DNA of 64,000 nt from DASYHS01 sp035998295. Its GTDB lineage: Bacteria > Pseudomonadota > Alphaproteobacteria > Azospirillales > Azospirillaceae. Numbering within the stretch: the stretch's first letter is position 1; every line of letters begins with the position of its first letter. Shown here one piece after another: positions 35,712-44,512 of the stretch. The position numbers and the translations under genes were made by a program. The stretch is from NCBI RefSeq assembly GCF_035998295.1, contig NZ_DASYHS010000216.1:19959-83958 (forward strand), written 5' to 3'. The notes beneath the pieces were generated by a model. The model saw only the letters and a program-made list of their open reading frames with translations. It ran no database searches and was not told where the DNA came from.

Positions 35712-36617
35712 TCAGGCCAGCCTCGCCGTTTCCGCGAGATAGTCGATGAAGGCCCGCACGCGGGCGGGCAGGTGCCCTCCCTGGCCCAGGAAGACGGCGT
35801 GCACCTCCTGGACGTCGCCGGGGTTCAGGTCTTCGAGGACCGGCACCAGCCGGCCGGCCTCGATGTCGGGGCCGATATGGAACAGGGCGAGCCGGGCGAG
35901 CCCGATGCCGGCCAGCGCCAGCCGGCGGGCGGTCTCTCCGTCGCCGACCTGGACGCTGCCTTGCGCGGGCACGGTCCTGACGCCGCCTTCCTGGCGGAAC
36001 GGCCATTCCTCGAAGCTGCGGGCGAAGTTGAAGCCGATCCGGTCGTGGCTCTCGACCTCCTCCACGGTCCGCGGGATGCCGCGCCGCGCGAGGTAGCCGG
36101 GCGCGCCCACCACCGCCATGGCGCTTGCGCCGAGCTTGCGCGCGACCAGCCCCGAGGCGCGCAGCGGGCCGACCCGGATCGCGACGTCGGCCCGCTCCTC
36201 CAGCAGGTCGACCACGCGGTCGGTCAGCACGAGGTCGAGCGTCACCCCGGGATGGCGCGCCAGGAAATCGGGTACCAGCGGCAGCAGGCGGTGCAGGCCG
36301 AACGGGACGTTGGCGTTGACGCGCAACCGGCCGCGGGGTTCCGCACCGGCCGCCGCCTCGCGCTCCGCCTCCTCGATGTCGGCCAGGACCTGGATGCAGC
36401 GCCCGTAGAAGGCGGAGCCCTCCGGCGTCAACTGCAGCCTGCGCGTGGAGCGGTTGACGAGGCGCGTGCCGAGCCGGGTTTCCAGGCGGCCGACCAGCTT
36501 GCTGACCGCCGAGGGCGTCAGGCGCAGCGAGCGGGCGGCAGCCGAAAAGCCTCCCTGCTCCACGACCCGGGCGAACACCTCCATCTCCCCGGACCGGTTC
36601 GTCTCCAGCCGCGCCAT
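35712..36617 (-). CDS. LysR-family transcriptional regulator
   Basis: 301 residues if started at the ATG at 36617, which has GAGGTG nine bases upstream; the ATG at 36638 is possible. The N-terminal winged helix reads EVFARVVEQGGFSAAARSLRLTPSAVSKLVGRLETRLGTRLVNRSTR, followed by the LysR co-inducer domain (LRVNANVPFGLHRLLP ... ERADVAIRVGPL). Divergent from the aldo/keto reductase gene, the usual arrangement for a LysR target. The intergenic region contains palindromes. Same-strand position before the FloR-like gene allows it to control efflux too. Confidence 0.93.
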   Translation of the reverse strand: MARLETNRSGEMEVFARVVEQGGFSAAARSLRLTPSAVSKLVGRLETRLGTRLVNRSTRRLQLTPEGSAFYGRCIQVLADIEEAEREAAAGAEPRGRLRVNANVPFGLHRLLPLVPDFLARHPGVTLDLVLTDRVVDLLEERADVAIRVGPLRASGLVARKLGASAMAVVGAPGYLARRGIPRTVEEVESHDRIGFNFARSFEEWPFRQEGGVRTVPAQGSVQVGDGETARRLALAGIGLARLALFHIGPDIEAGRLVPVLEDLNPGDVQEVHAVFLGQGGHLPARVRAFIDYLAETARLA

Positions 36618-36619
36618 TT

Positions 36620-36669
36620 GTGAATTCACCTCATCCATGATGTGACCGGCGGCACTCTAATTCACATCA
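36620..36669. promoter_or_regulatory. LysR operator-like palindromes
   Basis: GTGAATTCAC, perfect palindrome at 36620-36629, and TGATGTGA (36638-36645) N16 TCACATCA (36662-36669), a perfect inverted repeat. They are placed just upstream of the chosen lysR start (36617) and about 50 bp before the aldo/keto reductase ATG. The two share TGTGA/TCACA half-sites. Probable LysR binding sites controlling both divergent genes. Confidence 0.6.
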
Positions 36670-36719
36670 AGGGCCAGCGCCATTTCGGGGCGGTATCGGA
36701 ACGCATCGAGGGTTCGACC

Positions 36720-37754
36720 ATGGAATACAAGAATTTGGGCGCATCGGGATTGAAGGTCCCGGTCCTGAGCTTCGGCGCGGGCACCTTCGGCGGCCGCGGG
36801 CCGCTGTTCGGGGCCTGGGGCGACACGGACGTCGCCGGGGCGCGGCGGATGATCGACATCTGCCTGGAGGCCGGCCTCACGATGTTCGATACCGCGGACG
36901 TCTATTCGGACGGCGCGTCCGAGGAGGTGCTGGGCCGGGCGATCGAGGGCAGGCGGGACCGGGTTATCCTGTCCACGAAGGCGGGATTGCCGACGGGCGA
37001 CGGCCCGGGCGACGCCGGGACGTCGCGCAGCCGCCTGATCCGGGCCTGCGAGGCGGCGCTGAGACGTCTGGGGACGGACTACATCGACCTGTTCCAGCTC
37101 CATGCCTTCGATGCCTCGACCCCGGTCGAGGAGGTGTTGTCGACGCTCGACGATCTCGTGCGCGCCGGCAAGATCCGCTATGTCGGCGTCTCGAACTTCT
37201 CCGGCTGGCAACTGATGAAATCGCTGGCCGTCGCCGACCGCCACGGCTATCCGCGCTACGTTGCGAACCAAGCCTACTATTCGCTGATCGGCCGGGACTA
37301 CGAGTGGGAGCTGATGCCGCTCGGCCTCGACCAGGGAGTGGGCGCGGTCGTCTGGAGCCCGCTGGGCTGGGGCCGGCTGACCGGCAAGGTACGCCGGGGC
37401 CAGCCGCTGCCCGAGGTCAGCCGCCTGCACCAGACCGCCGATCTGGGGCCGCCGGTGGACGACGAGCGCCTGTTCCGCGTGGTCGACGCCCTCGACGAGG
37501 TGGCGCGGGAGACCGGCAGGACCATCCCGCAGGTCGCGATCAACTGGCTGCTCGGACGCCCCTCCGTCTCGACTGTCGTCATCGGCGCGCGCAACGAGGA
37601 GCAACTCCGCCAAAACCTCGGTGCCGTCGGATGGACGTTGACGCCCGCGCAGACGGCGCGGCTGGACGAAGCCAGCGCGGCGACGGCTGCCTATCCGTAC
37701 TGGCCTTATCGGCGCCAGGAAGGGTTCGCCCGGCTCAACCCGCCGTCGGTCTGA
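36720..37754 (+). CDS. Aldo/keto reductase
   Basis: 344 residues, NADPH-dependent TIM-barrel oxidoreductase. Conserved catalytic tetrad regions: TMFDTADVYSDGASEEVLGRA (Asp, Tyr), ILSTKAGLP (Lys) and FQLHAFD (His). The C-terminal cofactor loop is PQVAINWLLGRPSVSTVVIGARN. Start ATG 36720 behind GAGGGTTCGACC. Divergent from the LysR gene with shared palindromic promoter, so likely its target. Physiological substrate unknown. Confidence 0.94.
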   Translation: MEYKNLGASGLKVPVLSFGAGTFGGRGPLFGAWGDTDVAGARRMIDICLEAGLTMFDTADVYSDGASEEVLGRAIEGRRDRVILSTKAGLPTGDGPGDAGTSRSRLIRACEAALRRLGTDYIDLFQLHAFDASTPVEEVLSTLDDLVRAGKIRYVGVSNFSGWQLMKSLAVADRHGYPRYVANQAYYSLIGRDYEWELMPLGLDQGVGAVVWSPLGWGRLTGKVRRGQPLPEVSRLHQTADLGPPVDDERLFRVVDALDEVARETGRTIPQVAINWLLGRPSVSTVVIGARNEEQLRQNLGAVGWTLTPAQTARLDEASAATAAYPYWPYRRQEGFARLNPPSV

Positions 37755-37987
37755 GGCGGAGAAGACGGTGGCATCGACCAACTCCCGATCGGGTCCGCAA
37801 GAGACCGGTGCACGCGAATCGATGCCGATCGCCTTCCTCGACGTGACGCTTCCCGTTGTTGCACAACCTCATTCAAGAGTATGCGAGCGTCGATAATTTA
37901 CTCGGGAATTTCTCGGCCTGGATTTTTTCCTGGCAACATCCGCAAATGTGTATTGTCATTCGGGGAGATCATAAAGAGATTTTCAAT
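37755..37987 (+). promoter_or_regulatory. AT-richer leader/promoter region of the NRPS operon
   Basis: No gene found. From about 37856 the base composition drops well below the rest of the window (GATAATTTACTCGGGAAT, CATAAAGAGATTTTCAAT), and the stretch ends at the GAGAT Shine-Dalgarno-like sequence seven to ten bases before the ATG at 37988. Composition shift suggests imported or regulatory DNA. The reading frame is open backward to 37856 but carries no conserved residues. Confidence 0.55.
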
Positions 37988-40900
37988 ATGCCCGAAGGCA
38001 TCGTCATTTCGACGGAAGATCAATTCTCACGTGCCGCGGCTTGGGACCCGGATCGCGCTGCCATCGAGATGGTATCGCGGACCATCAGCTATCATGCGCT
38101 GGCGCGGTCCGCCAATCTCGTCGCGCGTCAACTGGAGGCGCACGGGTTCCGTACGGGAGACATCATCGCACTCCAGGGGAGGGTGTCTCCGGAGATCGTG
38201 ACGGCGACCCTGGGATGCTTGCACGCCGGCCTGGTATTCTTGCTCATCGATCCCGAGCTGCCGCTGGCGCAGCGCGAGGCGATGGTCGCTCAGGCGCGGC
38301 CGAAAGGAGTTCTCCACGTCGGGGCGGAGGACGAAACCCCGAGCTACGGGGGCGTGCCTGCGCTCAGGATCGGCTTCGATGCCAACGCCGGAACGGCGCC
38401 GGCGCCGAAGCCGGGCAGTCCGGACCTCGATGCCCCCGCCTACGTCTTCTTCACATCCGGAACGACGGGCGTCCCGAAAGGCGTACTGGGGCGCAGCGGC
38501 GGGCTCGCGCAGTTCCTGGCCTGGGAGCGCGAGACCTTCGCGGTCGGGGCGCAGGACAAGACCAGCCTGCTGACGGGTCTCTCCTTCGACGTCGTCCTGC
38601 GCGACATGCTGCTGCCGTTGGTTTCCGGCGCGACGCTGTGCCTGCCGCCGCCCGGCATGGGCCGTGACGGCCGATCGGTGCTTGCCTGGATCGAGGCGGC
38701 GGGTATCACCCTGATGCATGCCGTTCCCAGCCTCGCGCGCTCTTGGCTGTCCGCCGCGGGCGGGATTCTTCCCAACCCTACGCTCACGCGGTCGCTGTTC
38801 GCCGGCGAACCGCTCACGTCGGCACTGGTCGGCGAGTGGCGCGCGCGGTTTCCCAACGCCGAGGTCGTCAACCTCTACGGCCCCACGGAAACGACCCTGG
38901 CCAAGTTCTTCTACCGCGTTCCCACGGAGCCGGCGCAGGGGATCCAGGCCGTCGGTCGGCCGCTGCCCGAGACCCAAGCCGTCATCCTCGACCCCGGCGG
39001 CCTTGCGCCCCTGGCGCAGGGCGCCGCCGGGCTGGTCGGAATCCGGACCCGCTATCCGTCGCTGGGCTACCTGAACGCAGCTCGGGAGCAGGCGGCGCGC
39101 TTCGTCGACCTGCCGGGCGGCCCGACCTATCTCACCGGCGACCTGGGCTTCATCGATCATGACGGCCTGCTGCATCTGGCGGGACGCATGGACCACCAGG
39201 TCAAGATCAACGGCGTGCGGGTGGAGCCGGACGGCGTCGCCGCGCGGCTGCAGGAGCACCCGGCCGTGCGCAATGCGGCCGTGATCGCGCAGCCTTCGTC
39301 CGGGCGTGGCGACCCGAGCTTGGTCGCCTACTACGTCCCCGACGATCCGGCGGCCGGCGATCTGTCGCGGGACCTGAGGGACTATCTCGCCGACCGCCTG
39401 CCCTCGGCCATGATCCCCGGCCTGTTCGTCGGGCTGGCCGCTTTCCCGCTCACGGCCAACGGCAAGCTCGACCGGAAGGCCCTGGCGCTTTCCCAGGCAC
39501 GCCATGCGCCGTTCGTGGCGCCGCGCGATCCCCTGGAGGCGACCGTCCTTTCCGCGTGGACGGAAGTCCTCCGCCGGGAGGATCTGGGCGTCGAGCATGA
39601 TTTCTTCGCGGCCGGCGGCGACTCCCTGGCGGCCGCTGAAATCTGCGCCCTGCTCACCGATGCGCTGGGCGGCGTCGTCGAGCCCCGGCTGCTGGTGACC
39701 CACGCCACGCCGGCGCGGCTTGCCGCGCATCTCAGGAACGCGCCACGCCTGGACCTGCCGGCGCTTCCCGTCGCAGAGGATCGGGACCGGTACCGGCTGT
39801 CCCCGCAGCAGCGGCGTTACTACGCGACCTTCGTCGAGCAGGAGAACCGGTCCTGGTGCAACATGGTCGCGGAAATCCCGTTGCCCCCGACGGCCGACCG
39901 GGAATCGGTCGCCACGGCGCTACGCCGGATCGCCGCACGGCACGACAGCCTGCGCCTGCGCTTCGTGCGGGACGGCGGCGAGATCCGGCAGGAGTATGGG
40001 CCGGACCGTCCGATAGAGGTCGCGCAGGTCGATCTCTCCCCGAACCCGGAGCGGGAGCGGCCCGCCGCCGTCCTGGCCTTGCGCATCGAGGAAGGCGAAC
40101 GGGTCATCCCGGTCGACCGCTGGCCTCTGTTTCGCGCGACCTTGATCCATGTCGGGCCGCATGACAGGCGGCTGCTGTGGAACATCCATCACCTCGGAAG
40201 CGACGGACGCAGCCAGGGCCTCCTCGCCGCCGAACTGAAGGAGATCCTCTGGGCGGCGGCCGAAGGCCGCGTTCCCGAGCTTCCCGCGCTGCCGCGCCAG
40301 TACCGCGACTTCTCGGAGTGGTACAATTCACCGTACGGGCCGGCGGCGGTCCCCGGGCACCGTTCCTACTGGCGCTCCCTCCATGCCGAGCCCTATCGGC
40401 GGCCGCATATCGCCCAGTATCGCGACGAGACGCCCACGGCCCGCGCGCATGCGCTGAAATTCGTCCTGCCGGATACCCTCACCGCGTCGATCCGCAGTGC
40501 CGCCCGCGATCTCCGGACCACGCCCTTCATCATCCTGATCAGCGGCTACGTCGGTTTCTGCCACGCCTTGTGCGGGACCGACGACATGGTCGTCGCGACG
40601 CCGATCGCCGGACGCGATCATCCCGACGTCGCGCATCTGATCGGCAACTTCATTTCGCTGATCACGGTCCGCAGCCGCCTGTCGCCGGACGCCAGCTTCG
40701 CCGACCTCGTGGCGCGCATGCGAACGCAGGTCCCCGAGGGGGCCGCCCACCAGGCTTTCCAGTATGACGAGCTGATGGCCGAGCTCGGCCACCCGATGGA
40801 CCCCGACCGGTTTCCGCTGACCACCTTCTCGATGAACTACATGCCAGTGCCGGGGCAGCCGGTCGGCACGCGCGAGCGGATGGCCCACGACCTGGGCTTC

Positions 40901-41185
40901 GAAGTGAAATACGACCTTCTCCTCATGGTGCGCGACTACAGCGACGCGATCGCGTTCGAGTTCCAGTACCGGTCCGCGGTGTTCACGCCCGACGAGGCGG
41001 AAGCGCTGGCCGCGCGGTACGTCTCCGGGCTTGCGGCGAGCTTGGCGGCACCGACGGCGATCCTCGACCGAACGGCCGGCCCGGAGCTGGCCAGCGTGAC
41101 CGCCCGCGTGACCCTGCCGGCGGCCTCCCTAGCGGGCGCTCCCCGCAGGACCGCCGCACCGACCGTCCTTTCGGAGCCGTCATGA
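37988..41185 (+). CDS. Stand-alone nonribosomal peptide synthetase module, A-T-C
   Basis: 1065 residues. Adenylation domain (about 1-510): VFFTSGTTGVPKG near 152, NLYGPTETT at 295-303, YLTGDLG, GRMDHQVKINGVRVE, and K493 in NGKLDRKAL. Thiolation domain carries the phosphopantetheine serine S546 in FFAAGGDSLAA. Condensation domain (about 610-1030) has HHLGSDG at 734-740, the active HHxxxDG motif. No initiation, epimerase or thioesterase domain. The A-domain has the FD start of motif A4 (FDVVLRD), so the alpha-amino-binding Asp is present; the substrate code was not decided. It activates an amino acid and condenses it with an acceptor supplied in trans. Coupled by ATGA to an exporter gene. Confidence 0.93.
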   Translation: MPEGIVISTEDQFSRAAAWDPDRAAIEMVSRTISYHALARSANLVARQLEAHGFRTGDIIALQGRVSPEIVTATLGCLHAGLVFLLIDPELPLAQREAMVAQARPKGVLHVGAEDETPSYGGVPALRIGFDANAGTAPAPKPGSPDLDAPAYVFFTSGTTGVPKGVLGRSGGLAQFLAWERETFAVGAQDKTSLLTGLSFDVVLRDMLLPLVSGATLCLPPPGMGRDGRSVLAWIEAAGITLMHAVPSLARSWLSAAGGILPNPTLTRSLFAGEPLTSALVGEWRARFPNAEVVNLYGPTETTLAKFFYRVPTEPAQGIQAVGRPLPETQAVILDPGGLAPLAQGAAGLVGIRTRYPSLGYLNAAREQAARFVDLPGGPTYLTGDLGFIDHDGLLHLAGRMDHQVKINGVRVEPDGVAARLQEHPAVRNAAVIAQPSSGRGDPSLVAYYVPDDPAAGDLSRDLRDYLADRLPSAMIPGLFVGLAAFPLTANGKLDRKALALSQARHAPFVAPRDPLEATVLSAWTEVLRREDLGVEHDFFAAGGDSLAAAEICALLTDALGGVVEPRLLVTHATPARLAAHLRNAPRLDLPALPVAEDRDRYRLSPQQRRYYATFVEQENRSWCNMVAEIPLPPTADRESVATALRRIAARHDSLRLRFVRDGGEIRQEYGPDRPIEVAQVDLSPNPERERPAAVLALRIEEGERVIPVDRWPLFRATLIHVGPHDRRLLWNIHHLGSDGRSQGLLAAELKEILWAAAEGRVPELPALPRQYRDFSEWYNSPYGPAAVPGHRSYWRSLHAEPYRRPHIAQYRDETPTARAHALKFVLPDTLTASIRSAARDLRTTPFIILISGYVGFCHALCGTDDMVVATPIAGRDHPDVAHLIGNFISLITVRSRLSPDASFADLVARMRTQVPEGAAHQAFQYDELMAELGHPMDPDRFPLTTFSMNYMPVPGQPVGTRERMAHDLGFEVKYDLLLMVRDYSDAIAFEFQYRSAVFTPDEAEALAARYVSGLAASLAAPTAILDRTAGPELASVTARVTLPAASLAGAPRRTAAPTVLSEPS

Positions 41186-42090
41186 CCTCGACCGCCCTCG
41201 TCCCGTCCAAGGTCCCGTACGTCGAACTGGCCCTTCTCCTCGTGCTCGCGACGCTCTGGGGCGCGTCCTACACCTTGATCAAGGTCGCCGTGGAGACCGT
41301 ACCGCCGCTGACGCTGATGGCGGTGCGCACGGTCATCGCGAGCGCCATCCTCTGGGCGCTGGTTCAGGCGCGCGGGATCGCCGTCCCGCGCGACTTCGCC
41401 ACCTGGCGCAAGTTCATGTTCCAGGCGACGATGAACAGCGTACTGCCGTTCACGCTGATCGCCTGGGCCGAGCAGACCGTCACCGCGGGCGTCGCCACGA
41501 TCATCAACTCGGCGGCTCCGATCCTGACCTTCCTGCTGTCATGGCTGCTTCTCGGGCAAGCCGAGGCGTCGTTTCGCAAGCTGCTCGGAACGATCGCCGG
41601 CCTTGCGGGCATAATTCTGCTGATCGGTTTCGATGCGCTGCGCGGCTTCGAGCAGGGCGTCCTGGCCCAGTTCGCGCTCGTCGTGGCAACCCTGTGCTAC
41701 GCGGTCGCCGCGATTTACGGACGGAACTTCAAGGGGCTCGATTCCATGCTCCCGGCGGCCGGGTCGCTTCTCTGCGGCGCCGTCGTGCTGGTGCCCGCGA
41801 GCCTTCTCTTCGACCGGCCGTGGGACCTTGCCCCTTCGGTCGAATCCATGGTCGCGATCGTCCTGCTGGCAGTCTTCTCGACGGCCCTCGCCTTCGTCAT
41901 CTACTTCCGCCTGATCAAGACCCTGGGGCCGGTCGGCACGACGAGCCAAGCCTATCTGCGCGTGCCGATCGGTGTCTTCGCCGGGGTGCTGATCCTGGGC
42001 GAGCCCGTCGCGGGCAGCGCGATGATCGGTCTCGTGCTGGTCGTGGCCGGCGTCGCGGCGATAACGATACCCAAGAAGAAACGGACGTAG
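41182..42090 (+). CDS. DMT-superfamily exporter (EamA) coupled to NRPS
   Basis: 302 residues, ten hydrophobic helices in two EamA repeats (LVLATLWGASYTLIKVAVETVPPLTLMAVRTVIASAILW; second from FALVVATLCYAVAAIYGRNF). Its ATG overlaps the NRPS stop (ATGA at 41182-41185), which implies stoichiometric co-production. Most likely it exports the NRPS product or its precursor. Substrate unproven. C-terminus is short and lysine-rich (IPKKKRT). Confidence 0.9.
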   Translation: MTSTALVPSKVPYVELALLLVLATLWGASYTLIKVAVETVPPLTLMAVRTVIASAILWALVQARGIAVPRDFATWRKFMFQATMNSVLPFTLIAWAEQTVTAGVATIINSAAPILTFLLSWLLLGQAEASFRKLLGTIAGLAGIILLIGFDALRGFEQGVLAQFALVVATLCYAVAAIYGRNFKGLDSMLPAAGSLLCGAVVLVPASLLFDRPWDLAPSVESMVAIVLLAVFSTALAFVIYFRLIKTLGPVGTTSQAYLRVPIGVFAGVLILGEPVAGSAMIGLVLVVAGVAAITIPKKKRT

Positions 42091-42100
42091 GACCCGGTCG

Positions 42101-42886
42101 TCACGCCAGCGTGAAGACCTCGACGCCGTCCCCGGTGACGCCGACGGAGTGCTCGAACTGGGCCGAGAGCGTGCGGTCGCGGGTCACTGCCGTCCAGCCG
42201 TCGGCCAATACCTTCACCTCGGGCCGGCCGGCGTTCAGCATCGGCTCCACCGTGAAGATCATGCCCGGCTCCAGCACCACGCCCGTGCCGGGCCGGCCGT
42301 AGTGCAGCACCTGCGGTGCATCGTGGAACACACGGCCGACGCCGTGGCCGCAGAAGTCGCGAACGACCGAGAAGCGTTCGCGTCGCGCCACGGTCTCGAT
42401 GGCATGGCCGACATCGCCCAGCGTGGCGCCGGGGCGGATCGCGGCGAGGCCCGCCGCCAGCGCTTCCCTGGCCGCGCCCACCAGACGGGCCGCCTTCACC
42501 GGCACCCGGCCCACTTCGTAGGTGCGGCTCGAATCGCCGTGCCAGCCGTCGAGCACGGGCGTGACGTCGACGTTCACGACGTCGCCCTCGGCCAGGACCT
42601 TGTCGTCGGACGGGATGCCGTGGGTGACGACGTGGTTGACCGAGATGCAGGTCGCATGGCGGTAGCCCTGGTAGCCGATCGTGGCCGGCACGGCGCCGGC
42701 CGCGCGCATGAACACCTCGCACAGCCGGTCGAGCTCGCCGGTCGAGATCCCGGGGCGGATATGGCCGGCGACGAAGTCGAGCGTCTCGGCGGCGAGCCGT
42801 CCGGCGCGGCGCATCCCCTCGAAGCCTTTGCTCCCGTGGAGCGGGATCGGTTGGCCGGTCCCGTCGCGCTGGGTGGAATGCCGCAT
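42101..42886 (-). CDS. map: Type I methionine aminopeptidase
   Basis: 261 residues; removes the initiator methionine from nascent proteins. All five metal ligands are recognisable: two Asp in VVNVDVTPVLDGWHGDSSRTY, His in CGHGVGRVFHD, Glu in IFTVEPML, Glu in FEHSVGV. The CISVNHVVTHGIP loop is typical. Start ATG at 42886. It follows the NRPS operon tail to tail, ten bases away, marking the return to housekeeping genes. Its stop lies 11 bp upstream of nothing conserved and 10 bp from the exporter stop. Confidence 0.96.
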   Translation of the reverse strand: MRHSTQRDGTGQPIPLHGSKGFEGMRRAGRLAAETLDFVAGHIRPGISTGELDRLCEVFMRAAGAVPATIGYQGYRHATCISVNHVVTHGIPSDDKVLAEGDVVNVDVTPVLDGWHGDSSRTYEVGRVPVKAARLVGAAREALAAGLAAIRPGATLGDVGHAIETVARRERFSVVRDFCGHGVGRVFHDAPQVLHYGRPGTGVVLEPGMIFTVEPMLNAGRPEVKVLADGWTAVTRDRTLSAQFEHSVGVTGDGVEVFTLA

Positions 42887-42897
42887 CCCGTTCCCTC

Positions 42898-44475
42898 TCA
42901 GTGGCGGAAGTGGCGCATGCCCGTGAAGACCATGGCAAGGCCCTTCTCGTCGGCGGCCGCCACGACCTCGGCGTCGCGCATGCTGCCGCCGGGCTGGATC
43001 ACCGCCGTGGCGCCCGCCTCGGCGGCGGCCAGCAGCCCGTCGGCGAAGGGGAAGAAGGCGTCCGACGCCACCACCGAGCCGACCGCGCCCGGCTGGGCGA
43101 GGCCGGCGGCCTTCGCGGCGTCGGCGGATTTCCAGGCGGCGATGCGCGAGCTGTCGACGCGGCTCATCTGCCCGGCGCCGATGCCGACCGTGGCCCCGCC
43201 CCTGGCATAGACGATCGCGTTCGACTTGACGTGCTTGGCGACCCGGAAGGCGAACAGCATGTCGCGCAGTTCCGTTTCGCTCGGGGCGCGCTTCGTCACC
43301 ACGCGCAGCTCACCCGGGCTGATGCGCCCGTCGTCGCGGGTCTGGAGCAGGAAGCCGCCTGCGACCGAGCGCACGGTCGTGCCGGCCTCGGCCGGGTCGG
43401 GCATCGCGCCGGTCAGCAGCACCCGCAGGTTCTTCTTCGCGCCGAGTACGCGTCGCGCCTCCTCGTCGGCGCCGGGCGCGATCACGACCTCGGCGAACAG
43501 CTTCGCGATCGCCTCGGCCGTTTCGCCGTCCAGCGTGCGGTTCACCGCGATGATGCCGCCGAAGGCCGAGACCGGATCACAGGCAAGCGCCTGGCCGTAG
43601 GCGTCGAGCAGCGTGGCCGCGACCGCGACGCCGCAGGGATTGGCATGCTTGATGATCGCGACCGCCGGCTCCTCGAACTCCGCCACCAGCTCGAAGGCGG
43701 CGTCCGTATCGTTGAGGTTGTTGTAGCTGAGCTCCTTGCCCTGGAGCTGGGTCGCGGTCGCGATGCCGGGCCGGCGCTCGCCGGTCACGTAGAAGGCGGC
43801 GCTCTGGTGCGGGTTCTCGCCGTAGCGCAGCGTCTGGCGCAGCTCGCCCGCGATCGTCACCCGCTTCGCGAACGCCTCGCCTTCGACGCCGGCGAACCAG
43901 CGGCCGATCGCGGCGTCGTAGGCTGCCGTGCGCGCGTAGGCGGCGCCGGCGAGCCGGCGGCGCAGCGCCGCCGTCGTGGCGTCGCCGTTCGCGCGCATCT
44001 CCTCCATCACGGCGGCGTAGTCGGCCGGGTCGGTGACGACCGTAACGAAGGCGTGGTTCTTGGCTGCCGCGCGGATCAGGGCCGGACCGCCGATGTCGAT
44101 GTTCTCGATGCAGTCGTCGAAGGAGGCGCCACGTGCCACCGTCGCCTCGAACGGGTAGAGGTTGACCACGACCAGGTCGATCGGCGGGATGTCGTGTTCG
44201 GCCATCACCGCGGCGTCGACGTCGCGCCGGCCCAGGATGCCGCCATGGATGCGGGGATGCAGCGTCTTGACCCGCCCGTCCATGATCTCGGGAAAACCGG
44301 TGTGCTCGCCGACGTCGCGCACGGCGATGCCGGCGCCGCGCAGCGCCTTGGCGGAGCCGCCGGTGGACAGGATCTCGACGCCGGCATCGGCCAGGAAGCG
44401 GGCGAAATCCAGCAGCCCGGACTTGTCGGAAACGGAAAAGAGCGCGCGGGAAACGCGGATCGGTTCGGTGCTCAT
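42898..44475 (-). CDS. purH: Bifunctional AICAR formyltransferase/IMP cyclohydrolase
   Basis: 525 residues from ATG 44475, the normal length. N-terminal IMP cyclohydrolase of MGS-like fold: ALFSVSDKSGLLDFARFLADAGVEILSTGGSAKAL and IMDGRVKTLHPRIHGGIL. C-terminal AICAR transformylase: the Lys-His pair in AIIKHANPCGVA, SNAIVYARGGATVGIGAGQMSRVDSSR, and VVASDAFFPFADGL. Catalyses the last two steps of purine synthesis. Followed by map (11 bp). Upstream is the heparinase-like gene, the usual alphaproteobacterial neighbour. Confidence 0.98.
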   Translation of the reverse strand: MSTEPIRVSRALFSVSDKSGLLDFARFLADAGVEILSTGGSAKALRGAGIAVRDVGEHTGFPEIMDGRVKTLHPRIHGGILGRRDVDAAVMAEHDIPPIDLVVVNLYPFEATVARGASFDDCIENIDIGGPALIRAAAKNHAFVTVVTDPADYAAVMEEMRANGDATTAALRRRLAGAAYARTAAYDAAIGRWFAGVEGEAFAKRVTIAGELRQTLRYGENPHQSAAFYVTGERRPGIATATQLQGKELSYNNLNDTDAAFELVAEFEEPAVAIIKHANPCGVAVAATLLDAYGQALACDPVSAFGGIIAVNRTLDGETAEAIAKLFAEVVIAPGADEEARRVLGAKKNLRVLLTGAMPDPAEAGTTVRSVAGGFLLQTRDDGRISPGELRVVTKRAPSETELRDMLFAFRVAKHVKSNAIVYARGGATVGIGAGQMSRVDSSRIAAWKSADAAKAAGLAQPGAVGSVVASDAFFPFADGLLAAAEAGATAVIQPGGSMRDAEVVAAADEKGLAMVFTGMRHFRH

Positions 44476-44512
44476 GGCATCGGTCCTGGATGGAGGCTTG
44501 TCGGGATAACCG

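Noticed and set aside
37856..37987. 44 extra N-terminal codons for the NRPS
   Set aside because: AT-rich, no conserved A-domain residues and no Shine-Dalgarno before 37856; the ATG at 37988 matches the domain start better.
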